This document shows positions 8,948 to 18,320 of a DNA stretch of 64,000 nt, piece by piece (position 1 is the stretch's first letter; the number at the start of each line of letters is the position of its first letter). A model generated the notes under the pieces. It saw nothing but the letters and a program-made list of their open reading frames with translations, ran no database searches and had not been told where the DNA came from. The position numbers and the translations under genes were made by a program. Origin of the DNA: JAPLJM01 sp963708515 (GTDB lineage Bacteria; Desulfobacterota; Syntrophia; Syntrophales; Fen-1087); assembly GCA_963708515.1 (NCBI GenBank), contig CAVPSX010000012.1:310001-374000 (forward strand), written 5' to 3'.

Positions 8948-9319
8948 ATGGAAGAGATAAACGTCGACGTCTGGCTGTATGGTGCTCTGGCGCGTTTCGC
9001 CGGAGAGTCTTCTCAGGGAAGTTTCGCCAATTTGCAGATGAGCCTTCCGCGGGGAGCAACAGTGGGAGACCTGCTGACGAAATTGCGGATGGCAACAGAT
9101 CAAAGGGGTTTCACATTTATCAATGGAAACCTGAGCGCCATGCCGGGAATGCAGACGGACCTTGAACACAGACTTAAAACCGGAGACCGCATCGCGTTCT
9201 TCCATCTGCAAAGCATGTGGCCATTCCAGTACAGGCATGGGGTTTCCGTCACGGAAGAGATCAATGAAGCATTGCACGGGCAAAATAATAAGACCCTGCG
9301 CCACACCTATAAGAAGTAA
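8948..9319 (+). CDS. MoaD-like ubiquitin-fold protein without C-terminal Gly-Gly
   Basis: A 123-residue protein starting three bases after moaD. Residues 1-90 resemble the MoaD/ThiS beta-grasp fold (LPRGATVGDLLTKL, INGNLSAMPG, KTGDRIAFFHLQ). Instead of ending in Gly-Gly it carries about 35 extra residues, SMWPFQYRHGVSVTEEINEAL and a basic tail. It therefore cannot be thiocarboxylated at a terminal Gly-Gly in the usual way unless processed. It may be a structural partner in cofactor maturation or an AOR accessory subunit. Function not recognised beyond the fold; the operon setting ties it to AOR. Confidence 0.65.
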   Translation: MEEINVDVWLYGALARFAGESSQGSFANLQMSLPRGATVGDLLTKLRMATDQRGFTFINGNLSAMPGMQTDLEHRLKTGDRIAFFHLQSMWPFQYRHGVSVTEEINEALHGQNNKTLRHTYKK

Positions 9320-9325
9320 TCCACT

Positions 9326-10090
9326 ATGTGCCCTCCCCGGCTGACACCCGATGAACGATCACGCTATTCCCGCACGATGATCCTCCCGGAGGTGGGTGAG
9401 GAAGGACAGTGCAGATTGAAGGCCGCCTCGGTCCTGCTCGTCGGCGCCGGGGGGCTCGGCTCTTCCGTGGCGGTGCACCTCACGGCGGCAGGCGTCGGCC
9501 GCATCGGCATTGTCGATCCGGAGACGGTGGACCTATCAAACCTTCAGCGGCAGGTTATCCATGATACGGAAATGATCGGCCGACTCAAGGTGGATTCCGC
9601 ACGTGAGAAGATGTTTCACCTCAATCCGCACGTCCGCGTCGAGACTCGGGCCGAGCTCTTCAGCTCCCGCAATGCAGATGAGATTTCCGCCGAGTATGAA
9701 ATTCTTGTTGACGGAACGGACAATTTCCACACGCGATACCTGATCAACGACCTGTGCGTGCGTACCGGCAAGACATACGTGTATGGAGCCATCTTTCGAT
9801 TTGAAGGACAGGTGAGTGTTTTCGACGCCCGGAAGGGGCCGTGCTACAGATGCCTGTTCCCCGAACCGCCACCGACTGATTTAGTTGTCAATTCAGCAGA
9901 AACGGGTATCTTCAGCGCATTGCCGGGTATCGTGGGAACGATGCAGGCGTCCGAGATTCTCAAGCTGATTCTCGGCATCGGCTTTCCTCTTTTAGGAAGG
10001 CTGTTGCTATACGACGCATTTCATATGAGGTTTCAAGAGGTTCTGTTCTCAAAGGATCCCGATTGCGTGACATGTGGCGCGGGGCCATAA
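9326..10090 (+). CDS. MoeB/ThiF-type adenylyltransferase
   Basis: E1-like enzyme of 254 residues that activates MoaD/ThiS carboxy-termini with ATP. Visible features: nucleotide-binding LLVGAGGLGSSVAVHL near residue 36, the VDLSNLQRQVIH block, the metal/ATP aspartate region VDGTDNFHTRYLINDLC, and a zinc site made by CYRC (around 174) and CVTCG at the C-terminus. Residues GIFSALPGIVGTMQA match the family. It has no rhodanese domain. It follows the second MoaD-like gene by six bases and ends 11 bases before the convergent pycB-like gene. Its partner is probably the operon's MoaD. Confidence 0.88.
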   Translation: MCPPRLTPDERSRYSRTMILPEVGEEGQCRLKAASVLLVGAGGLGSSVAVHLTAAGVGRIGIVDPETVDLSNLQRQVIHDTEMIGRLKVDSAREKMFHLNPHVRVETRAELFSSRNADEISAEYEILVDGTDNFHTRYLINDLCVRTGKTYVYGAIFRFEGQVSVFDARKGPCYRCLFPEPPPTDLVVNSAETGIFSALPGIVGTMQASEILKLILGIGFPLLGRLLLYDAFHMRFQEVLFSKDPDCVTCGAGP

Positions 10091-10101
10091 AAGCGGCACA
10101 T

Positions 10102-12045
10102 TTAAACCTTGCTGATGTTCACGAGCGGATCACCGACAGACACCCTGTCCCCTGCGGAAACGTGCAGATCCGTTACCTTGCCGGCCACTTCCGAGGTGAC
10201 ATTGTTGAGCATTTTCATGGCTTCGAGTACGAGGAGAACCTGTCCGACCGTCACCCCCTCGCCCTCTGTAACGCACACCTCGTTGACCGTGCCTGCGATC
10301 TGTGATCTCACCTCTCCTGCTTTAGCCGCCGCCTCGATTTCCTTGAGACTCAGGGCGGCTTTTTTTCTGGCGGGACCTTCCTCCTGATCCATTTCGGTAA
10401 TGATCGGCTCCGGATGGTGATCGATAATAAGATAGGTGGCCGCATCGCCGGTTTTTGTCCGGCGCTGGGGACCGATTTCAATGGAATGCAGCCGGCCGAA
10501 AACATCCGGCACCTCGAATTTCTCCCCGAGACTGAAGCCGCCCTTGCGGAACCAGATCTTTGGCGAAAGCACCCATGTCTTTCCGAATTTCGCTTCAAAT
10601 TTGAAGAAATCCACGGCATCGTTGGGATGCTGCAGATAGAGCACAAGTTCATCCTCGGATGCGGCCCGCCCCAGGCGATGCTCCAGGACCTTCTTTTCCA
10701 CATCGATATCGATGTCTTCAATTTTCTGATAGCAGGTGTCGCATTCAACGATTTCCTTCCATTCGGGGCCGAAAACAGCGGCGTAGATGTCGTCGGCTGG
10801 ACGGTAGAAGGGAAATTCGCCGTAGCGACCGAGCATCAGATTCTTCAGATCGTCGCTGACGTCCTTGTAACGGACCCCTTTCAAAACATTATTGACGGCG
10901 GTGGTCCAGAGAATCTGGGAACCCGGCGTGACGCTCCACCAGTTGCCAAGCTCCAGTTGCACCCGTGGCAGTTCTCTCTGAAGGATTTCCGGCATGCGAT
11001 GCAGAAAGTCCCCCTTGACGGCCTGCTCGAAACTGGAACCGGTTGCGCCGCCCGGCAGCTTATGGATCTGCGCCGATGGATCAAATCCCAGAAACTGGGA
11101 TTCAAAATCCTTGTAATACTCTCTTTCCGGTCTCAGAGCATTGGAGGTATCGATGACGGCCTGTCGGTCAATTCCGGCGGCATGATAGCCGTGGTCATGG
11201 AGCAGGTCCAGAACGGTCAGGATGGGGGGCGGACCATAAAAACCCGTAAAGGCATGATCGCTCGCATCTGCAATCTTTGCCCCCTTGCGGACGGCCTCGA
11301 CAATGCGTCCAATATCGGCGCCGTCCGTGTTGTGACCGTGATAATGGATGATCAGACCGGGATATTTTTGCAGAATCGCTTCGACGAGTTCGCCTATCCT
11401 TCTGGGCGTTCCCAGTCCGCCGTGATTCTTGATGCATAAAATGATGTCTTCGCCTGTGACTTTAAGAATCTGACCCACCTTGCCGACATAGAATTCATTC
11501 GTATGTTCCTTGCCCGTGGAAAAACAGATGGATGGTTCCAGAATCCTTCCGGCTTTTTTAACCTCCTCAAATACAGGGATCATATTGGGGATATGATTCA
11601 GAAAATCGAAGACACGCCACACATGTACATAACGTGCAAAGCTCTGGACCGTCGCCCGGACGACATTTTCCGGATAGGGCCGGTATCCGAACAGATTGAT
11701 CCCCCGGCACAGCGTCTGAAACAACGTATCCGGCATGCTTTGACTGAGCACTTCCAGCTTTTCCAGCGGATTGATCTGCTTGCGCAGCATATCCACATGT
11801 ACGCTGGCCCCGCCGGTGATTTCAATTGAGAAATAACCCGCGTCATTGCGTGGCTTGGCTGCGAGAAGCTGCGTGTGGGGCATGATCCGGTTCTTGAAGT
11901 CCGACTGCGAGAGATCCCTTTCCGTGTTGGTCAGGAAGTAACCTTTCTGCGACCGGATTTTGTCGAGCACATCATGCACGCCCTTGTCCGTTAATTCCCT
12001 CGGCGTAATTCTTTCATCTATGAGGTGTGATGGCATACTCATCAT
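10102..12045 (-). CDS. pycB: Pyruvate carboxylase/oxaloacetate decarboxylase-type carboxyltransferase-biotin subunit
   Basis: A 647-residue biotin enzyme subunit. The HMGL-like TIM barrel spans roughly residues 20-300, followed by the PYC/OADA conserved domain, and the biotinyl domain at the C-terminus has the biotin lysine in LEAMKML. The carboxyltransferase lysine is kept in CIKNHGGLGTP. Length is slightly above usual OADA alpha subunits (about 600). It follows the biotin carboxylase gene after 80 bases on the same strand, so together they most likely form a two-subunit pyruvate carboxylase feeding oxaloacetate to glutamate synthesis or gluconeogenesis. A different carboxylated acid cannot be excluded. 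Confidence 0.85.
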   Translation of the reverse strand: MMSMPSHLIDERITPRELTDKGVHDVLDKIRSQKGYFLTNTERDLSQSDFKNRIMPHTQLLAAKPRNDAGYFSIEITGGASVHVDMLRKQINPLEKLEVLSQSMPDTLFQTLCRGINLFGYRPYPENVVRATVQSFARYVHVWRVFDFLNHIPNMIPVFEEVKKAGRILEPSICFSTGKEHTNEFYVGKVGQILKVTGEDIILCIKNHGGLGTPRRIGELVEAILQKYPGLIIHYHGHNTDGADIGRIVEAVRKGAKIADASDHAFTGFYGPPPILTVLDLLHDHGYHAAGIDRQAVIDTSNALRPEREYYKDFESQFLGFDPSAQIHKLPGGATGSSFEQAVKGDFLHRMPEILQRELPRVQLELGNWWSVTPGSQILWTTAVNNVLKGVRYKDVSDDLKNLMLGRYGEFPFYRPADDIYAAVFGPEWKEIVECDTCYQKIEDIDIDVEKKVLEHRLGRAASEDELVLYLQHPNDAVDFFKFEAKFGKTWVLSPKIWFRKGGFSLGEKFEVPDVFGRLHSIEIGPQRRTKTGDAATYLIIDHHPEPIITEMDQEEGPARKKAALSLKEIEAAAKAGEVRSQIAGTVNEVCVTEGEGVTVGQVLLVLEAMKMLNNVTSEVAGKVTDLHVSAGDRVSVGDPLVNISKV

Positions 12046-12126
12046 GGTTCGGTACTGATCCTTTCTAATGTACGCTGATTTTCTCCATAGCGTCGCTCGC
12101 TTCCCGGTGTTGCCTGTCCCATTTGC

Positions 12127-13587
12127 TCAAGTGGCATAGGGATTAACCTTTTTGGTATGTATTTCCGCAATGAGCTTCGCCAGTTTTGCCACTTCGCGCT
12201 CCGGCTCCGGATAATTGAAAATCTCCGGGTGTGTTTCGAGGTATCCCGTGTCAAAGCGTCCCGCCTGAAAGTCGGGCTCCTCACAGACTGAAAGATAGAA
12301 GGGGATGGTCGTCTTGGGGCCGACAATGACAAATCCGTTCAAAGCCCGCTTTAAACGCTGCAGGGTCTGCTTCCAGTCAAAGCCGCGGATTGTCATTTTA
12401 ACGAGCAGTGAATCATAATCCATCGGAATCTTGTAACCCTGATATACCGCTCCGTCGAGTCTGACCCCCGGCCCACCGGGCGACTGATAGACCTCCACGC
12501 GCTTTCCGCCTTCGGGCATGAAATTGTTCTTGGGGTCTTCGGCATTGATTCTGACCTGAACGGCTTTGCCCAGCAGGGTCACGCGATTTTCAGGGATGTT
12601 GAGGGCCTGTCCTTCGGCAATCCAGATCTGCTGGCGGACGATATCAATCCCGGTGAGTTCCTCCGTCACCGTATGCTCTACCTGCAGACGCGTATTCATT
12701 TCCATGAACCAGAACGCATGGGTTTTCGAATCGACAAGAAACTCAACCGTGCCGGCATTGATGTATCCGGTTTCCCGGGATGCCTTGATCGCGCAATCGT
12801 ACATGGCCTCCAACACACCCTTCGGCAGATCGGCGGGCGCTATTTCGAGAAGTTTCTGATGCCGCCGCTGGATTGAGCAGTCACGGGAACCCAGATGAAT
12901 CGTGTTCCCGTGATGATCCGCCAGGATCTGGATCTCCACGTGGCGGGGCGATGCGATGAATTTTTCCATATAGATGTTTTCATCGTTGAAGGCCGACAGG
13001 GCCTCCGCCCTGGCCAGGGGCAACTGCACGATGAGGTCCGCATCGTCGATCACCTTGCGGATGCCTCGCCCTCCGCCCCCGGAAGATGCCTTCAGCATGA
13101 CGGGATAACCATATTTATTGGCAAAGGCAAAGGCCTCATTGATCCCGGCGCTTCCGCGGGCAAGGTCGCCCGTGCCGGGAATAGTGGGGATGCCGGCCTG
13201 CTCGACGATCTTTCGCGCCACCACCTTGTTGCCCATGTCCCGGATGGCCTGCGGGGGGGGGCCGATAAAGGTAATGCCTGCTTTTTGACAGGCCTCGGAA
13301 AAATCAGCGTTCTCTGCGAGGAATCCGTACCCCGGGTGAATCGCGTCGGCACCTGCTTTTCCGGCCGCCCAGATAATTTTTTCGATATCCAGATAATCCC
13401 TGCGCGGGCCGTCGCCAATCATAATGGCATCATTTGCCAGCCGGACATAGTAGGCCTCGCGATCCGGTTTTTCGTAAATAACAACCGCATCGAGCCCCAT
13501 CTCATGAACCGTTCTCATAATCCGAAGGGCAATTTCACCCCGGTTCGCAATCAGGACTTTCTTAATTTTCCTTACCTGCACACCCAT
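12127..13587 (-). CDS. Biotin carboxylase subunit (PycA/AccC-type)
   Basis: A 486-residue ATP-grasp enzyme that carboxylates biotin with bicarbonate and ATP. Visible: KVLIANRGEIALRI at the N-terminus, IHPGYGFLAENADF, the glycine-rich ATP loop KASSGGGGRGIR near residue 165, and catalytic EMNTRLQVEH near residue 300. The C-terminal about 30 residues extend a little beyond AccC. It pairs with the downstream carboxyltransferase/biotin subunit and no accB, accA or accD lies nearby, which favours pyruvate carboxylase subunit A over acetyl-CoA carboxylase. Confidence 0.88.
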   Translation of the reverse strand: MGVQVRKIKKVLIANRGEIALRIMRTVHEMGLDAVVIYEKPDREAYYVRLANDAIMIGDGPRRDYLDIEKIIWAAGKAGADAIHPGYGFLAENADFSEACQKAGITFIGPPPQAIRDMGNKVVARKIVEQAGIPTIPGTGDLARGSAGINEAFAFANKYGYPVMLKASSGGGGRGIRKVIDDADLIVQLPLARAEALSAFNDENIYMEKFIASPRHVEIQILADHHGNTIHLGSRDCSIQRRHQKLLEIAPADLPKGVLEAMYDCAIKASRETGYINAGTVEFLVDSKTHAFWFMEMNTRLQVEHTVTEELTGIDIVRQQIWIAEGQALNIPENRVTLLGKAVQVRINAEDPKNNFMPEGGKRVEVYQSPGGPGVRLDGAVYQGYKIPMDYDSLLVKMTIRGFDWKQTLQRLKRALNGFVIVGPKTTIPFYLSVCEEPDFQAGRFDTGYLETHPEIFNYPEPEREVAKLAKLIAEIHTKKVNPYAT

Positions 13588-13997
13588 TTTGACCTTCCTG
13601 TTTCATTTTGACGACTGAAGTTTCTGTGCCGCATTGCACATCATCCCTTGACCTTGCGGCATAAGCAAAGATAAGCCTCACTCCTCAAGAATCGCGCACC
13701 TTGCCTCCGGCGCCTTTAGATAGGCCGCACCAGATTAAGGTTTCCACGATCTTTTTTGCGAGTTCATCAATCCTGTCTACTGAGTCGAGTTATTGGGATT
13801 GCACAACCGATGCTGGCAGTTCTCGCTGTTTACGAATTGATCCCCAATAATGCGGCGAACTTATACCGATAACAAACGATTATGTCAACCGGATTTTGTA
13901 TTCTTATCATTTAGAATTGTCTTGACTTTGAAAGAGCGGTTAAGCTAAACAGCACAACCGCGCAGAATGCGCATCTGCTGCAAAGAAAGGAGCATCC
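13588..13997. other. Intergenic region between divergent biotin carboxylase and EF-G-like genes
   Basis: About 410 bases with no recognisable gene or RNA. The end near the EF-G-like gene is AT-rich (about 13855-13925) and has TTGACT at 13922-13927 without a convincing -10. Promoters for both flanking operons must be here. Confidence 0.4.
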
Positions 13998-16082
13998 ATG
14001 GCAAAATATGACTCGAAATCTTTAAGGAATGTCACCATCATCGGACATGGCGGCACCGGGAAGACCTCGCTTTGTGAATCATTTCTCTTTCTCGCCGGTA
14101 AATCGGACAGGCCGGGGCGCGTGGACGATGGGACCTCCAGCATGGATTATGAACCCGAAGAACAGAAACGTCGCATCTCCATCAGCGCCGCGATAAATTT
14201 TTTTAACTGGGACAAGCATAAAATCAACATCATTGACACGCCGGGTGATTCCAACTTTGCCTTTGACACCAAAAGCTGCCTTCGCATAACCGACAGCGCC
14301 ATTGTCGTGATTGACGCGGTGGGCGGGGTCGAATTTCAGACACAGAAGGTCTGGGAGTACGCCGATGAATTCAATCTCCCGCGGATCATCTATATCAACC
14401 GAATGGACCGGGAGCGGGCTGATTTTTTCAAAACCATAGACAGCATCAAGGAAAAACTCGGGAGGAAGGCAACGGCGCTTTTTATTCCTCTTGGAAAAGA
14501 GGACCATTTCAAGGGCGTTGTGGACCTTTTGTCCATGAAGGCTTACACCTTCGATGATCCCAAAGGAGGCTACAAGAGCATAGATATTCCTGACGATGTG
14601 GCCGATCAGGCAAAATCTTACCGGGAAACAATGGTGGAAGATATTGCGGAATGTGACGAGGTCCTCATGGATAAATATCTGGAGAGCGGCGAACTCTCTC
14701 TGGAAGAAATCAAAGCCGGCCTCCGCAAGGGCGTGATTTCCGGCGCTCTGCTGCCGGTGATCTGCGGTTCCGCGACGAAAAATATCGGTTTGGCCCCCCT
14801 GATGGATATGATTGTGCAGGTTATGCCTTCGCCCGTGGACCGTGGTCCCGTACAGGGCAAAAAACCGGGAACGGACAACCTGGAAGAACGTCCTCCGGAG
14901 GAAACCGCGCCCTTCGCCGCTATGGTTTTCAAAACCATCGCCGATCCCTATGCAGGCCGGTTGACCCTTTTCCGAGTCTATTCCGGAACGCTCAGCACCG
15001 AAGGCGCCATCTATAATTCCTCCCGGAAAATTCATGAGCGGTTCAACACTGCTTTTTTCCTGGAGGGAAAAAACCAGAAAACGGCCGAGTCCCTGGTTCC
15101 GGGTGATATTGCCGCGGTGGCCAAGCTGAAGGAAACAGCCACGGGAGACACGATCTGTAATGAAAAAGCACCGCTCATCTTCGAAAAATTAGCCCCCCTC
15201 CCGACGATCATGTCCTTTGCAATCGAACCAAAATCCCGCGGCGACGAGGAAAAAATCGTCTCTTCCATTCACCGGCTGACAGAGGAAGATCCGACTCTGA
15301 CTTTCCACAGAAACGATCAGACCAGGGAAATGATCCTCTCCGGCATGGGACAAATTCACATCGAAGTGGCCGTCGAAAAAATGAAACGTAAATTCGGGGT
15401 GGAGGTCAACCTGAACATCCCAAAGGTGCCCTATAAGGAAACCATCAAGGGAAAAACCAATGTTCAGGGACGTTACAAGAAGCAATCGGGCGGTCGGGGC
15501 CAGTTCGGCGACTGCTGGCTGGATATTGAGCCCCTGCCCCGGGGCAGCGGCTTTGAATTTGCGGACAAGATCGTAGGCGGCGTCATTCCCGGGCAGTACC
15601 GCCCCGCAGTGGAAAAGGGTATCGTCGAAGCCATGGAGGAAGGCGTTCTGGCGGGTTATCCCACGGTGGATATGAAAGTCTCGCTGGTGGATGGTTCCTA
15701 CCACACGGTCGATTCATCGGAAATGGCCTTCAAGATTGCAGGTTCCATGGGATTTAAGAAGGGCGTGCTGGCCTGCCAACCGACCCTGCTGGAACCCATT
15801 GTCACTATAGATATCGAAATCCCCGATGAATACCTGGGAGATGTCATCGGCGATCTGAACAGCCGGCGGGGGCGCGTTCAGGGTATGGACACCAAAGGGA
15901 CCCATCAGATCGTCAAGGGCCAGGTGCCTTTGGCCGAAATTCTAAAATATGCACCGGATCTGCGATCCATGACAAGCGGCCGGGGAACTTTCACCTATAC
16001 GCACTCCCATTACGAGGAAGTACCGCCCTTCATTGCCGAGAAAATCATTGCGGCATACAAGGCCAAGAAAGAAGAAGATTGA
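13998..16082 (+). CDS. Elongation factor G-like translational GTPase
   Basis: A 694-residue GTPase with the full EF-G domain order. The P-loop reads GHGGTGKTS rather than the AHIDAGKTT of housekeeping EF-G, which marks the EF-G-like (FusA2-type) branch. G3 is DTPGD near residue 80 and G4 is NRMD near 135. C-terminal domains IV-V include GGRGQFGDCWLDIEPL and the SRRGRVQGM segment. The ATG has an AAAGGAG site. Its substrate role is unclear in the family; ribosome recycling or stress translation are possibilities. mogA follows about 30 bases later. Confidence 0.9.
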   Translation: MAKYDSKSLRNVTIIGHGGTGKTSLCESFLFLAGKSDRPGRVDDGTSSMDYEPEEQKRRISISAAINFFNWDKHKINIIDTPGDSNFAFDTKSCLRITDSAIVVIDAVGGVEFQTQKVWEYADEFNLPRIIYINRMDRERADFFKTIDSIKEKLGRKATALFIPLGKEDHFKGVVDLLSMKAYTFDDPKGGYKSIDIPDDVADQAKSYRETMVEDIAECDEVLMDKYLESGELSLEEIKAGLRKGVISGALLPVICGSATKNIGLAPLMDMIVQVMPSPVDRGPVQGKKPGTDNLEERPPEETAPFAAMVFKTIADPYAGRLTLFRVYSGTLSTEGAIYNSSRKIHERFNTAFFLEGKNQKTAESLVPGDIAAVAKLKETATGDTICNEKAPLIFEKLAPLPTIMSFAIEPKSRGDEEKIVSSIHRLTEEDPTLTFHRNDQTREMILSGMGQIHIEVAVEKMKRKFGVEVNLNIPKVPYKETIKGKTNVQGRYKKQSGGRGQFGDCWLDIEPLPRGSGFEFADKIVGGVIPGQYRPAVEKGIVEAMEEGVLAGYPTVDMKVSLVDGSYHTVDSSEMAFKIAGSMGFKKGVLACQPTLLEPIVTIDIEIPDEYLGDVIGDLNSRRGRVQGMDTKGTHQIVKGQVPLAEILKYAPDLRSMTSGRGTFTYTHSHYEEVPPFIAEKIIAAYKAKKEED

Positions 16083-16115
16083 TGCAATTTTTTCACTTTG
16101 GGGTTGAAGCACAGG

Positions 16116-16607
16116 ATGATTATCCAGGCCGGCGTCATTACCGTCAGCGATAAGGGTTCAGCGGGTCAACGAGAAGATCAGAGCGGCCCGGAGGTTGAAA
16201 GGATACTCAAAACCATCGGGATTGCAGTCATCCATCGAGCTGTCGTCCCCGATGAAATTCATGAGATCCAGGGCATCCTCGTTGACTTTGCCGATCATCA
16301 CAAGATTGACCTGATTGTCACCACGGGAGGCACCGGCGTCGCGCCGCGAGATGTGACACCTGATGCAACCCTGGGCGTCATCGACAAGGAAGTCCCCGGA
16401 ATGGCGGAGGCCATGCGCAGGGAGAGTTCTAAAATCACCCCCCATGCCCTGATCTCGAGGGCCGTCGCGGGCATCAGAGGCCGAACGCTGATCGTGAATC
16501 TGCCGGGCAGTCCCAAAGGTGCGCGGGAGAATCTTACCGTCCTTCTGCCGGCCTTGCTTCATGCCATCGAAAAAATCAAGGGAGATCCGCGGGAATGTGC
16601 TGTTTGA
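16116..16607 (+). CDS. mogA: Molybdopterin adenylyltransferase MogA/MoaB
   Basis: A 163-residue MoCF-domain protein that adenylates molybdopterin before metal insertion in Mo/W cofactor synthesis. The motifs ITVSDKGSAG, VTTGGTGVAPRDVTPDA and NLPGSPKGARENL are diagnostic. ATG 16116 is preferred; a TTG at 16098 in frame would add six residues. It supports the nearby AOR cofactor pathway, though it lies 6 kb away. The last 32 bases overlap the convergent Mut7-C gene. Confidence 0.92.
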   Translation: MIIQAGVITVSDKGSAGQREDQSGPEVERILKTIGIAVIHRAVVPDEIHEIQGILVDFADHHKIDLIVTTGGTGVAPRDVTPDATLGVIDKEVPGMAEAMRRESSKITPHALISRAVAGIRGRTLIVNLPGSPKGARENLTVLLPALLHAIEKIKGDPRECAV

Positions 16608-17115
16608 GAAACTGGATGGCCATTTTTCGATGGGCGCCGGACCAGTAGATTTTGCAGCAGTCCGGACATCTTTGGAACGGACCGGACTGGTGATAGACGT
16701 AGTCAGGAACCAATCCTTCCACATCGCGCAGGAGAATCTTCTCCAGCAGAGCATTACAGCGTGCGCAGCGCCGGTAGAATCGTTCCATATCAACTCGCAT
16801 GCCCGTTTTTTCAATCACTTCGGCCAGTTGCCATCGAACATGGTCGTGCTCAATTATCACAAGACGACCACTGAACTGCCGGTTGGCCATATCCCGCTTC
16901 CGTGTCAGGACAATACGGTCCTCCTGTTGCGCCCTTCTTAAAAAGTCACGGTTCACGTCCCCCCTGTCAAAGCAGGCATCATAACCGAGAATTCTGAGCC
17001 AGCGGGCCAATGTTCCCAGATTGACATCGGCTGTAAATTTCAAGTCTGCCGACCTTATATCAGCAATGGGATGATCCTGAAACGGCCGACGGGCGGAACC
17101 GGAGCGATCTATCAT
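16576..17115 (-). CDS. Mut7-C RNAse domain protein
   Basis: A 179-residue protein with the Mut7-C (PIN-like) domain: KFTADVNLGTLARWLRILGYDA near residue 25, VLTRKRDM, and a C-terminal zinc ribbon formed by CARC and CPDC, typical of this family of proposed RNases. The start ATG lacks a clear ribosome-binding site, so the true start may differ by a few codons. It overlaps mogA tail-to-tail by 32 bases and lies downstream of the LapA and HIT genes on the same strand. Substrate is unknown. Confidence 0.8.
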   Translation of the reverse strand: MIDRSGSARRPFQDHPIADIRSADLKFTADVNLGTLARWLRILGYDACFDRGDVNRDFLRRAQQEDRIVLTRKRDMANRQFSGRLVIIEHDHVRWQLAEVIEKTGMRVDMERFYRRCARCNALLEKILLRDVEGLVPDYVYHQSGPFQRCPDCCKIYWSGAHRKMAIQFLKQHIPADLP

Positions 17116-17146
17116 GGCGGGTGTGATCGTTTAGTGCATTTATGGA

Positions 17147-17461
17147 TCAGTATTTGTCAGATTTCGATGATTGGGGGGTTTCAATGATGGACGGCACATC
17201 ATTCGCTTTGAGGTCCCGTCTTAATTCCCGGATGGTTTTGTTCAATTTATTGATCGTCCGGCTGAGCCTGAAACGCTCGACAATCCCCATGAAGCCGGCA
17301 AAAACAACGCCTGCAAGAAAAGTGACAAACAACAGGATATAGGTTTCTATAGTGATGCGATAATCCAGATACTGCAGTGAGACAGGAACGGTGTTCTCCA
17401 AAGAGAAGGTGATAATAAAAAGCATAATGAGCATCACGATAATCGTGTAAATGATTTTCAT
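17147..17461 (-). CDS. LapA-domain membrane protein
   Basis: A 104-residue inner-membrane protein with two hydrophobic segments (about residues 3-20 and 40-62) separated by a short loop with the ENTVPVSLQYLDY pattern that is typical of the LapA (lipopolysaccharide assembly A) family. The C-terminal cytoplasmic tail is charged and helical. GGGAGG precedes the ATG. It begins one base after the HIT gene stop, so the two are co-transcribed. LapA in E. coli works with LapB in LPS control, but no lapB is seen here. Confidence 0.75.
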   Translation of the reverse strand: MKIIYTIIVMLIMLFIITFSLENTVPVSLQYLDYRITIETYILLFVTFLAGVVFAGFMGIVERFRLSRTINKLNKTIRELRRDLKANDVPSIIETPQSSKSDKY

Positions 17462-17462
17462 C

Positions 17463-17948
17463 TCAATCCTCCCGATGAAATTTACGGAAACAGGGCAGGA
17501 GGTGGTCCCGGGTTGTCACAAGATCTTCCGGAATCACGCGTACTTTTCCCACCGTGCTCATGAAGTTGGTATCTCCGCCCCACCGGGGAATCACATGGAC
17601 ATGCAGATGATCATCAATGCCCGCACCGGCTGCTTTCCCGAGATTCATGCCGATGTTAAAACCGTGAGGCTGCATCGCTTCCTTCAATGACCTGATAGAG
17701 AGATCAATCAAGTCAAACATTTCAATCTTTTCAGATATTTGAAGATCCTCAATCTCGCTCAGGTGGCGATAGGGAATGATCATGAGATGACCGCTGATAT
17801 AGGGATAGAGGTTCATCATCACAAAGGCTTTTTTCCCCTCATGCAGGACAAAATCATCCTCCCGGATGGAATCCCGGCAGAAAACACATCCTTCCGGTTT
17901 CCCGCTATTAATGTAAGTCATGCGCCAGGGCGCATAAATGGATTGCAT
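17463..17948 (-). CDS. HIT-family nucleotide hydrolase/phosphorylase
   Basis: A 161-residue HIT protein, probably a diadenosine tetraphosphate phosphorylase/hydrolase type. The catalytic histidine triad appears as HLHVHVIPRW near residue 105, preceded by GHLMIIPYRH and a Cys pair CVFC near the N-terminus suggesting zinc. The start at 17948 (MQSIYAPWRM) is chosen because GGAGGG stands in front and it matches the family N-terminus. First gene of the HIT-LapA-Mut7-C group. Confidence 0.88.
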   Translation of the reverse strand: MQSIYAPWRMTYINSGKPEGCVFCRDSIREDDFVLHEGKKAFVMMNLYPYISGHLMIIPYRHLSEIEDLQISEKIEMFDLIDLSIRSLKEAMQPHGFNIGMNLGKAAGAGIDDHLHVHVIPRWGGDTNFMSTVGKVRVIPEDLVTTRDHLLPCFRKFHRED

Positions 17949-18320
17949 TATTCCCTCCGTCCCGATGATCAAGGAACCACAGCGTTCCGGCCTCAATCCC
18001 AGCATTGCGTATCATGAGGCGCCCTGAAAAAACAAGATTTTTTTCAAATGATGCCAGGAAATCCTTGCAGACGCGTGCTTCAAATAATAACGTTCCCTCA
18101 TACCCCTGTTTTTCTAAAGAAGGCTGCGCTGATTGCCAAGAGAAAGCTGGTATAGAAGAATTGAGGTCTCCGAATCGCCAGGTACAGCCTGGGGCCATTT
18201 TATTTCTGGATCATGCCCGTCATGTAGATCGTCCTTGCCACCAGGGAAGCGGATCGACGTTGGGATGAGGAATGAGTGAGATGGGGAATATTCCTATAAC
18301 CATCTGATTCTTATTATGAT
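17949..18320. other. Intergenic region downstream of the Liv operon
   Basis: About 370 bases. An open frame of 96 codons on the minus strand (17908-18198) overlaps the HIT start but shows no family features or ribosome-binding site, so it is not called. No terminator with a clear T-run was found after livF. The region probably holds the promoter of the HIT gene group. Confidence 0.4.

Noticed and set aside
10414..11439. 341-codon open frame on the plus strand
   Set aside because: Antisense shadow of the carboxyltransferase/biotin subunit gene, with no ribosome-binding site.
14079..15035. 318-codon open frame on the minus strand
   Set aside because: Antisense to the EF-G-like gene, whose motifs are unmistakable on the plus strand.
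17908..18198. 96-codon minus-strand open frame before the HIT gene
   Set aside because: It overlaps the HIT start, lacks a ribosome-binding site and shows no conserved pattern.
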